This document shows, one piece after another, positions 53,736 through 60,302 of a stretch of DNA of 64,000 nt. The notes under the pieces were generated by a model that saw only the letters and a list, made by a program, of their open reading frames with translations, did no database searches and was not told where the DNA came from. Numbering within the stretch: position 1 is the stretch's first letter; the number at the start of each line of letters is the position of its first letter. This stretch comes from a virus. Where the stretch lies: positions 1 through 64,000 of the IMG/VR virus record IMGVR_UViG_3300037076_000045. The stretch is one strand, 5' to 3'. The position numbers and the translations under genes were made by a program.

Positions 53736-54243
53736 AGCAGCAGAAGATCTGTCTATCGAGAAGATCTATCAGAAAGCACACCAGCGTGCCAAAGAGCTTC
53801 TACCACGCTTCAAATCGCTCCTGGAACCCCACGTTCCAGCGGACAGCCGTCTCCTAACGAATATCAAAAGCCAGTCTTCATTCGTCCGCAAAGCGAAGCG
53901 TAAGCCGGTACAAAAAATTCATGATGTTCTCCGGGCGGCGATTCTCACTCAAACCAAAGAGGAAGCCAAAGCGACGGCCCAAGCTCTGAAAAGATCTTTG
54001 AAGGTTGTCGAATTTGATTTCAAGAATCAGCCGGATAATGTTGCATCCGGCTACCACGGCGCTTACCACATCAAGATTTTGTTGGCCGACATGGTTTGCG
54101 AAATCCAAGTGATGACAGAAACTTTATGGGTGTACAAAGAACGCAATCACTCATCTTATACGAATGACGAAGCAGAACACGATTCTTCTGTCAAGTCATT
54201 CAGTCATTGGTTGTACGATACCGCTAACAAAGAGAGCGCCTAA
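53701..54243 (+). CDS. RelA/SpoT-like nucleotidyltransferase-fold protein
   Basis: A 180-residue protein. NIKSQSSFVRKAKRKPVQKI HDVLRAAIL (substrate loop, then (D)xxR), and SGYHGAYHIKI ... CEIQVMTETLWVYKERNHSSY match the RelA_SpoT order RxKxxxSxxxKxxRK - D-R - GYxxxH - EIQxxT - H. Proteins with only this domain are (p)ppGpp synthetases or pyrophosphotransferase toxins; some modify tRNA. Which applies is unknown. The first catalytic Asp/Gly region is weakly conserved. Converges with the 2H/ParB gene (4-nt overlap). Confidence 0.68.
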   Translation: MTAQIPLQPWPEAAEDLSIEKIYQKAHQRAKELLPRFKSLLEPHVPADSRLLTNIKSQSSFVRKAKRKPVQKIHDVLRAAILTQTKEEAKATAQALKRSLKVVEFDFKNQPDNVASGYHGAYHIKILLADMVCEIQVMTETLWVYKERNHSSYTNDEAEHDSSVKSFSHWLYDTANKESA

Positions 54244-55133
54244 GCTACGTACATCGCTTTGCCAAATTTTCCGGCCATTGCCAGCAGATCTTTGATCGGC
54301 AAGTTCACTCGATATGTGTCTACTGAATAGTGCGGGTCACGATTCAACAGCGCCAGCCAACGATGATGTCCGTCAAAGACGTAATTGTCCTTTGAAACGA
54401 TGAACGGCTTCGTAGATATCGTTTGAGAATTTTGCAAAGCAGAAACCTTCTTCGGGTCCACCTGATCGTTACCTTGAGCGCAGCGTAGCAAAGCGACCGG
54501 CATAGAAAGGAACTGCACTGTGATGCCCTGCCCTTCAAGCCAGTCGATAAACTCCATCGTGTTGGCCGCTGTGATCTGTGGCATCTGTTCACGTGTCATG
54601 TTTAGACTAGTCTGTGGCACGTAGACCGGCCCGCCGCCAAGCGTTATGTCGCCTATTGTGTATTCGTTGATCGACGTGTTTCCATTGGCTTTCACTTTCG
54701 TTTCCTCGCCCTGGAGAACAAGAAATGATGGTGGCGGCTTCAACTCATCGTAGTCGTAATGTTCAGGAACTTGATACGACAGACTGATGTGCGGAATGAA
54801 CGTAGGAAATTCACTCTTCCCGCCAAGGTTCATTGCTTTCTGCCATTGCTCTACAAGGGGGTCGGACTTGAACTGAACCACCAATGCTTGGTTCATCATG
54901 GCGATTCGATACGTCGCCGGATTGAGCATCACCAATGCAGGATCGACAGAATAACCAGGAATCTCCACCATTGACGCAATAACAGTGCAATGCAGTTCAC
55001 TCGGTGGGATTGGATTTGGCACCCGATTCTCTTTCATCCACTCGTATAGGAATTCAGAGCTTTGTGGATTCAGCCTTCGGAATGTGTATAAGCCGGTGAC
55101 AGATTCGGATATGAATTGAAGGTAAGTCTTCAT
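54240..55133 (-). CDS. 2H phosphoesterase - ParB-like fusion with capsid-targeting-like N-terminus
   Basis: A 297-residue protein in three parts. Residues 1-10 (MKTYLQFISE) closely resemble T4 internal-protein targeting sequences (MKTYQEFIAE), with an IxE protease site. Residues about 12-150 form a 2H phosphoesterase: SELHCTVIAS and FIPHISLSYQ (two HxT/S motifs), like T4 Acb1, which cuts CBASS cyclic nucleotides. Residues about 185-297 carry a ParB-like part (KPFIVSKDNYVFDGHHRWLA). Packaging and injection as an anti-defence effector is inference. Confidence 0.72.
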   Translation of the reverse strand: MKTYLQFISESVTGLYTFRRLNPQSSEFLYEWMKENRVPNPIPPSELHCTVIASMVEIPGYSVDPALVMLNPATYRIAMMNQALVVQFKSDPLVEQWQKAMNLGGKSEFPTFIPHISLSYQVPEHYDYDELKPPPSFLVLQGEETKVKANGNTSINEYTIGDITLGGGPVYVPQTSLNMTREQMPQITAANTMEFIDWLEGQGITVQFLSMPVALLRCAQGNDQVDPKKVSALQNSQTISTKPFIVSKDNYVFDGHHRWLALLNRDPHYSVDTYRVNLPIKDLLAMAGKFGKAMYVA

Positions 55134-55147
55134 CGTGGAGCCTACAA

Positions 55148-55639
55148 CTATTTAGTTGCGACTTCATCCTTTCCCCATCCTGGAAGGGAGCGGTATTTCA
55201 CTGGAATGTTTTTGCTGTGCGAATGGTCGATTCCCAACTGCATACCAGGACTGATCCCCAAGTCATTATAGACCACAGTGTAGTCACTCACTTTCCTGAA
55301 AGCGAATCCAGCTTGAATACCATTTGTTCTCTCTTCTGGGTTAGTATCATCCAACACTTGAGTGTAGATGGCATGGCTGGCGAATGGCGCTTCACCACGC
55401 AACAGGCAGTCTCGTAGGGCCGCACGCAGGTACTTGAGGTTCCGGTCGAGATCTTCGTAGTTGTTGCCCTTGTACGGGCTCTCTACGATGACGATTGGGA
55501 CGTACCGAAGAGGAAATGTTTGAGGCTTTGAGAGTGGATCTTGTCCATTCAAATAACGCCATAGATTTTCCATCTCTTCACATTCGGCGTCCCCGCATGT
55601 GCCTTTACAGCGGGGACGGATTGGTTGTTCGTTGCTCAT
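55148..55639 (-). CDS. Deoxyribosyltransferase-like phage protein (DUF7768-type)
   Basis: A 163-residue protein. IVIVESPYKGNNYEDLDRNL, RDCLLRGEAPFASHAIYTQV and ERTNGIQAGFAFRKVSDYTV, then GISPGMQLGIDHS, match the phage family related to nucleoside 2-deoxyribosyltransferases. A nucleotide or base-exchange role is inferred. An N-terminal CKGTCGDAECEE motif may bind metal. Confidence 0.75.
   Translation of the reverse strand: MSNEQPIRPRCKGTCGDAECEEMENLWRYLNGQDPLSKPQTFPLRYVPIVIVESPYKGNNYEDLDRNLKYLRAALRDCLLRGEAPFASHAIYTQVLDDTNPEERTNGIQAGFAFRKVSDYTVVYNDLGISPGMQLGIDHSHSKNIPVKYRSLPGWGKDEVATK
55149..55155 (-). promoter_or_regulatory. Late-type box CTAAATA
   Basis: CTAAATA 15 nt before ATG 55133, at the stop of the upstream gene. 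Confidence 0.6.
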
Positions 55640-55641
55640 AC

Positions 55642-55887
55642 TTAAATTTTTCTATTTCGGTCCAAATACGAAGCCAGAAGCTCTTCGTGTATGTCAACTA
55701 AACGGTTCATAATCGGACTATTCTTAAATTGTGCCCGCATCTCTTTGAAATATTTCTTGGCTTCGTCCAATGTCTGTTCCCACGTGCCGGATCGTTTTGC
55801 AATTTCTAGGCAATCACCATCTGGAAACACGTACCCATCAACAAAAACCTCACTCCACAATTTGTGTGCAATATCCTCTGTGTTCAT
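55642..55887 (-). CDS. Hypothetical protein
   Basis: An 81-residue protein (MNTEDIAHKLWSEVFVDGYV; WEQTLDEAKKYFKEMRAQFK). ATG 55887 overlaps the GIY-YIG stop by 4 nt. Helical; function unknown. Confidence 0.65.
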   Translation of the reverse strand: MNTEDIAHKLWSEVFVDGYVFPDGDCLEIAKRSGTWEQTLDEAKKYFKEMRAQFKNSPIMNRLVDIHEELLASYLDRNRKI

Positions 55888-56660
55888 ATCAACTGCGCCA
55901 TCCATCCTTTATGCGGACCTGACGTGATCGGGGTGCCACGACTTACTGTATTTGCCATGCTTTGTACATTCAAATTGTGTGCCACACAGAAGTGCCGCAA
56001 TGACTTCACAATGTACTCCAATCCGTCAGGCGACGTGACTTTATATGACTTGGCATTCGGATGTAAATCGCCAGTCATCTTCTGAACCCGTTTCGCTATT
56101 GTCTCTGCGGATTGTTTTCTGCCTTTGCTTGCTGCTGCCATTCTCTGTCTAGTCTCTTCAGTAATCTGTTTCCCAGTGCTCCAATGGTGGTCACCGCAAA
56201 TGTGGTTGTGGCTGGCACGCATCTTAGTTCGTGTTACTTCGGAGTGCTGCTTGCCAAACATAGGATGTTGATTTCCAGTTTTTCCATACATAGGATTAAG
56301 GTCGCCAGCCACTAAATGACCTTTACCCCACATACCATGTCGTTCACCACGAAGACCAACAACCCCGCCACCACCTTCTGTCATGTTGTATCCGTTACCG
56401 AATGTTCCCAATTTGGCAATCCATTCCATTTCTTTTCGATTCAATTCTTCGAGCGTTTCTGCGAGGTCAAGTTGTTCAATCAAAAACATTCGTTTTCCGT
56501 GTTTCCGAATCGCTTGATAAAGCACATAATGTTTTGGAGTTTTTCGATTATGTGCTGCCCACAAATGGCTGCGCCATCTCTTTTGAATGTTGGTGACTGT
56601 TTGTCCAATGTACTTCTTTCCATTCACAATATTTGTAATCTGATAGATGATGCCATACAT
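55884..56660 (-). CDS. GIY-YIG homing endonuclease
   Basis: A 258-residue protein: GIY-YIG domain (GIIYQITNIVNGKKYIGQTV; LYQAIRKHGKRMFLIEQL; NGYNMTEGGGG), NUMOD3 repeats (SEVTRTKMRASHNH, TEETRQRMAAASKGRKQS) and a C-terminal NUMOD1-like HTH (RHFCVAHNLNVQSMANTVSR). Seg-family architecture. TATAGATA ends 6 nt before the ATG. Confidence 0.92.
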   Translation of the reverse strand: MYGIIYQITNIVNGKKYIGQTVTNIQKRWRSHLWAAHNRKTPKHYVLYQAIRKHGKRMFLIEQLDLAETLEELNRKEMEWIAKLGTFGNGYNMTEGGGGVVGLRGERHGMWGKGHLVAGDLNPMYGKTGNQHPMFGKQHSEVTRTKMRASHNHICGDHHWSTGKQITEETRQRMAAASKGRKQSAETIAKRVQKMTGDLHPNAKSYKVTSPDGLEYIVKSLRHFCVAHNLNVQSMANTVSRGTPITSGPHKGWMAQLI

Positions 56661-56666
56661 ACAAAC

Positions 56667-56674
56667 TATCTATA
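56667..56674 (-). promoter_or_regulatory. Late-type box variant TATAGATA
   Basis: TATAGATA, 6 nt (GTTTGT), ATG 56660. Confidence 0.5.
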
Positions 56675-56719
56675 CAAATTACAAACATTGTCTGTAACTT
56701 ATTGAAAAAAAAAGACTTA

Positions 56720-57298
56720 CTAAAGGTAATGCAGGTAAGTCCTCAGTACGTACTTGTCGCCTGATTGCGGATGCTCTTCGGAGTGCGGCCACGCCCACAG
56801 CGAAGGATACATTGCCAAGCGGCCTTTCTTCGGCTTGATACGAACGTTCGGGTGTGGGAAGAACGTCTCACCGCCCGTCTCCACATCGTTGAGATACCAG
56901 CACAGAGCCAAATACCGGCGTGCGCTGGAGTGCGAGTTGACATCTACATGGTAGGCAAAGTAGTCTTTCGATTCCGGCCCACCACGATACTTCTTCACAC
57001 GAAAAACTTCGCAGCCAATTTCCTTGGGGAACGTGCGTACCGGAAGCTCCGACTGATACTTGCCGACAGCAAGCTCAGTAATCTTCATCAGGACAGGTTG
57101 AATCTGTTGAGCAAAACCTTCTAGCAACGTGAGGTTTAATTCCTGGTTGCTTCGCACCGTCAACTTATCGTCGGTAGCTGCGGTCTCTAGCTCTTCAGTC
57201 ACCAGTCCCGGAACCATTTCAAATTGTGCTATGAGTCCGGTACATAGATCTTCCGGCATTGCATTCTCATAGACTTTGATGTAGTCAGTAATGAACAT
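56720..57298 (-). CDS. 2OG-Fe(II) oxygenase (prolyl-hydroxylase-like)
   Basis: A 192-residue protein. Iron ligands: YHVDVNSHSSARRYLALCWY (HxD) and WPHSEEHPQSGDKYVLRTYL (His, then the 2-oxoglutarate-binding Arg). GGETFFPHPNVRIKPKKGRL is typical of phage prolyl-4-hydroxylase-like proteins. Common in T4-like phages of aquatic bacteria; substrate unknown. ATG 57298 follows the helicase stop; CTAAATT lies upstream. Confidence 0.88.
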   Translation of the reverse strand: MFITDYIKVYENAMPEDLCTGLIAQFEMVPGLVTEELETAATDDKLTVRSNQELNLTLLEGFAQQIQPVLMKITELAVGKYQSELPVRTFPKEIGCEVFRVKKYRGGPESKDYFAYHVDVNSHSSARRYLALCWYLNDVETGGETFFPHPNVRIKPKKGRLAMYPSLWAWPHSEEHPQSGDKYVLRTYLHYL

Positions 57299-57302
57299 AG
57301 GT

Positions 57303-58952
57303 TTATGTCTGTAATTTAGCCCTTGGTTTCTGCCCTGCTGAGTATGCGCTTTGTGAAATCTGTTTTGGCCTATACGATACCGTCTCATTCTTAGCACTAC
57401 TACGGCGGCGGTCAGCTTCTTCGTCGGCAGAGTTGAATGGCCGGTCTGCGGATGGAATGTCGATGTCGAACACAGGCTCGGTTATTTCAGCTTCCATCAT
57501 TCCCGATGGACCGGAAGATGGCATTGGAGCATCGTCTTCCAACAAACTAGAAACATCAACAGCATCATCGTCGTCAGAAAGCGGAGATGCCTTTGGTGTG
57601 GTCAACGGCCCGTTGTCATCTTGTCCTTTCTGCGCCGATTCTTCCACATTGAATAATTTCTGTTTGCTGCGATCCACACCGATAATGAACTTAGACATGA
57701 TCTTGCCGGTTTCCTTGTTCCGCATGTGAATGTCGCCGTATCGGTTCTTGAGGATCTTAACCATAAACTGATTCATGTTAGCCAACTCTTCGTTGCTGAT
57801 AATGGAGAACATGAAATCCGCTGTCATCGGCAGACCAAATGACTCGCTTGTGTTGGTCAAGTCCGGGTCGCTGTTGTTAAAGCCCGCCCGATTTGTTTGT
57901 GTAGCGCTCCAAACCGGCACACAGAATTCGACGGCCAGACCACGAAGTTCTTCCGCAATGCTCTTCACAAGCTGATACATGTCTGTGCTGGCCTTCACCC
58001 GGAATGAAGAGCAAATGTTCAAATAGTCGATGAAAATTGCATCTGGTTTGAACTGCTTCTTCATTTGAAGCTCATTCAGCAAGTGCCGGAAGTGGCCCAC
58101 GTGTGCGGATGCTGTCGGGTATTCTTTGATGATGAGCTTGCCTTTGGTCTTGTCGTTGATCTTTTCGATCTGCTTCAAGTACAGTTCTTTGGACATGAAG
58201 GTAAGATCGTCCACAGGCCGGTTCATCAAGTTAGCGTCGATACGTTCGGCAATCCGCTCTTCCGCCATTTCAAGCGTGATGTACAAAACGTTCTTGCCCA
58301 TCTTGAGATAGTTCGCTGACATATCACACATGAAGAGCGACTTACCAACGTTAGTTCCAGCAAGGCAAATGTTCAGTGTCTTATTCGGGACACCGTTCTT
58401 TGTGATCTTGTTGAAGTAATCGAGATGGAATGGAATGCGGCTGTCGGCTTTGTGATAAAACTCGAATCGCTCTTCGGCGTCTTCAAGAAAGTCGTGGCCT
58501 ACATGCGGGTCGAACGAGACAGCGAGGGCGTCCTGAAACATCTTCGGAATCATGCCCCTATTCCGCTTCTTGTCTTTGCCGTCCAGAATGAGAACGACTT
58601 CCGTGGCTGCGATGTAGAAGGCTTGCGTCTGGCACCATTCTTCCGTGCGCTCGATCAGCCAATTGATGTCTGGCTTGTCGTCCTTCTCTGCTTCCAGGCT
58701 GTTGAGGTAATTTACGTACTTGTCCAAATCATCTTGGTCGATGCCGGGAGTGTCGGTTAGATCAATGATGATGGCTTCCTTCGTCGGCAGCGTGTTGTAC
58801 TTTTCGATGAATTCCTTGATACGGATGAAGATCGTGCGCTCTACTCGGTCGTTCAACGTAAAGTATTCTTCGAGGATGAACGGAAGAACCCGGCGCATGT
58901 AGTCGTCATCGTACATGAGACCACGTAGTATGATTGATTCAACTCTATCCAT
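57303..58952 (-). CDS. 41: Replicative helicase (T4 gp41-like)
   Basis: A 549-residue DnaB-family helicase. Walker A LAGTNVGKSLF, NVLYITLEMAEERIAERIDA, Walker B DAIFIDYLNICSS, VWSATQTNRAGF. The N-terminal helical domain precedes. An acidic, probably disordered tail of about 110 residues (DDDDAVDVSSLLEDDAPMPS) exceeds the usual gp41 length and may recruit partners. Works with primase and polymerase of this window. Confidence 0.94.
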   Translation of the reverse strand: MDRVESIILRGLMYDDDYMRRVLPFILEEYFTLNDRVERTIFIRIKEFIEKYNTLPTKEAIIIDLTDTPGIDQDDLDKYVNYLNSLEAEKDDKPDINWLIERTEEWCQTQAFYIAATEVVLILDGKDKKRNRGMIPKMFQDALAVSFDPHVGHDFLEDAEERFEFYHKADSRIPFHLDYFNKITKNGVPNKTLNICLAGTNVGKSLFMCDMSANYLKMGKNVLYITLEMAEERIAERIDANLMNRPVDDLTFMSKELYLKQIEKINDKTKGKLIIKEYPTASAHVGHFRHLLNELQMKKQFKPDAIFIDYLNICSSFRVKASTDMYQLVKSIAEELRGLAVEFCVPVWSATQTNRAGFNNSDPDLTNTSESFGLPMTADFMFSIISNEELANMNQFMVKILKNRYGDIHMRNKETGKIMSKFIIGVDRSKQKLFNVEESAQKGQDDNGPLTTPKASPLSDDDDAVDVSSLLEDDAPMPSSGPSGMMEAEITEPVFDIDIPSADRPFNSADEEADRRRSSAKNETVSYRPKQISQSAYSAGQKPRAKLQT

Positions 58953-58955
58953 TTG

Positions 58956-59471
58956 CTATGCTCGTTGCCAAACACCATTTTGCAAAATGTAGAACTTGCA
59001 CAAGCTCTTTTCTACTTTGAAGAACGGTTCTTGTCGTGTTCCAAACCTCGTGTCTTTTGGCTTTGTTCCTGCGGCAAGTACATTCTTCATCGCTGTCATA
59101 CAGATAGCATCATATGTGCAGTTACACATAATGAACAGATCGGCTTTGCTCTTTTTCTTACGTTTGGAAACATCTACCGTGTTATAGATTCGGCCTTCTG
59201 GACAGTTTTTAGACACAACTAAAAACGTTCCGTCTGTTGAAATCCACCCGATTTTGCGTTCCGCTTCGACAGCCAACGTCTTGTCTTCATACTGAATAAG
59301 ATAATCCCAATCACCAAAACGATTTGGTTGTTCATCAATCGGCACATCAAGATGACACTTATGGTCAATTTGTAGCAAAAATTCTGCCGAAATTTGCTTA
59401 CTCAGGGGATCGTTCTCATTGTTATCTTTTTCTGAGTAATCTTTATGTTGTCCTTCTTCGTAGTAACTCAC
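58956..59471 (-). CDS. Hypothetical protein, possible PD-(D/E)XK nuclease fold
   Basis: A 171-residue protein (MSYYEEGQHKDYSEKDNNEN). FGDWDYLIQYEDKTLAVEAE RK followed by KADLFIMCNCTYDAICMTAM gives D-x(n)-E-x-E-x-K spacing reminiscent of PD-(D/E)XK nucleases. Weak evidence. Between helicase and a small conserved gene. Confidence 0.6.
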   Translation of the reverse strand: MSYYEEGQHKDYSEKDNNENDPLSKQISAEFLLQIDHKCHLDVPIDEQPNRFGDWDYLIQYEDKTLAVEAERKIGWISTDGTFLVVSKNCPEGRIYNTVDVSKRKKKSKADLFIMCNCTYDAICMTAMKNVLAAGTKPKDTRFGTRQEPFFKVEKSLCKFYILQNGVWQRA

Positions 59472-59779
59472 TCTCCCTTCTCCTGGTCGGCCTTCACGAA
59501 CACCGGCCCCTTCTGTAGTTCCTTCTCTAAAATCGCCATGAAGACATTCCGCAGAACGCCTATGAAATCTTCTGTCTCGGTAAGCGCCCGGTCGAAGCCT
59601 TCCGGGATGTCGGTCACTTGATAATCAAACTTGATCTCTTGCTGGCCGTTGTTGTCAACGATCTGAAATTGTTTGGCGATGATGGCTTCGACGCCGCCAT
59701 ACTGCGGATGAATCAACCGGACCTTGCAATACGGTTCACTGTCCACATATTCAAACGTGGAAAAATACTGTTCGTACAT
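59468..59779 (-). CDS. Hypothetical protein of the replication region
   Basis: A 103-residue protein (MYEQYFSTFEYVDSEPYCKV; EIKFDYQVTDIPEGFDRALT; GVLRNVFMAILEKELQKG). Function unknown; ATGA overlap with the next gene and own promoter. GAGG upstream of the ATG may serve as ribosome site. Confidence 0.68.
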   Translation of the reverse strand: MYEQYFSTFEYVDSEPYCKVRLIHPQYGGVEAIIAKQFQIVDNNGQQEIKFDYQVTDIPEGFDRALTETEDFIGVLRNVFMAILEKELQKGPVFVKADQEKGE

Positions 59780-59788
59780 TGCTACCTC

Positions 59789-59816
59789 ATTAGACCACGG
59801 AACTGGATTTTGTCAA
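59789..59816 (-). promoter_or_regulatory. Sigma70-like promoter, near-leaderless
   Basis: TTGACA, 16 nt ending GTGG, TCTAAT, 9 nt, ATG 59779. Confidence 0.68.
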
Positions 59817-60269
59817 TGCTTGTGCTAAACGCAGCACATCTGCGTGCGTTGAATCTTGTTTGGCCCGGTTGTAAATCCACACAACCAATTTCACATTTTC
59901 TTTCGTGTATCCTTGAACCGGGTCTGTTCGATCTAAGGAAGGTGCAAATGGTTGTTGACTTCCTGCTCCCCATTTTCCGGTATTACGGCTTTCTAACACA
60001 AATGGAATCTTGCTTATCTCACATGTACCTCGTTCCAACTTTTCTTGTATCCATTCTTGCGTGATCGTCAACTTTAGATTCTTTTTTCTGGCAGATTGTC
60101 GGGCGGAATTCAATAGTGTATGAGCACGATATGGTATGGTACTCCGTTTCTTTCGATTTTTAGCAGCATGATAATCACTAAACCTGCGCCGCTCATCTTC
60201 CGTCATCGGCAACTTCAATTTCTGTTTTCTAAAAATACTCAACTCTTGAGGGTCTTTTCTTCTTCCCAT
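59790..60269 (-). CDS. HNH-like homing endonuclease
   Basis: A 159-residue protein (MGRRKDPQELSIFRKQKLKL) with GTCEISKIPFVLESRN, GAGSQQPFAPSLDRTDPVQG and ENVKLVVWIYNRAK; same family as 53295-53735. It overlaps the promoter of the next gene by 27 nt. A perfect 9-bp hairpin holds its ribosome site and ends at the ATG. Confidence 0.82.
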   Translation of the reverse strand: MGRRKDPQELSIFRKQKLKLPMTEDERRRFSDYHAAKNRKKRSTIPYRAHTLLNSARQSARKKNLKLTITQEWIQEKLERGTCEISKIPFVLESRNTGKWGAGSQQPFAPSLDRTDPVQGYTKENVKLVVWIYNRAKQDSTHADVLRLAQALTKSSSVV

Positions 60270-60294
60270 GATTGAATCTCCTGATGATTCAATC
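60270..60294 (-). promoter_or_regulatory. Hairpin sequestering the HNH ribosome site
   Basis: GATTGAATC-ATCAGGA-GATTCAATC, 9-bp perfect stem; AGGAG spans loop and stem, and ATG 60269 follows at once. Confidence 0.7.
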
Positions 60295-60295
60295 G

Positions 60296-60302
60296 TATTT
60301 AG
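60296..60302 (-). promoter_or_regulatory. Late-type box CTAAATA
   Basis: CTAAATA at the stop of the polymerase gene; its transcript would start near the sequestering hairpin of the HNH gene. Confidence 0.58.
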
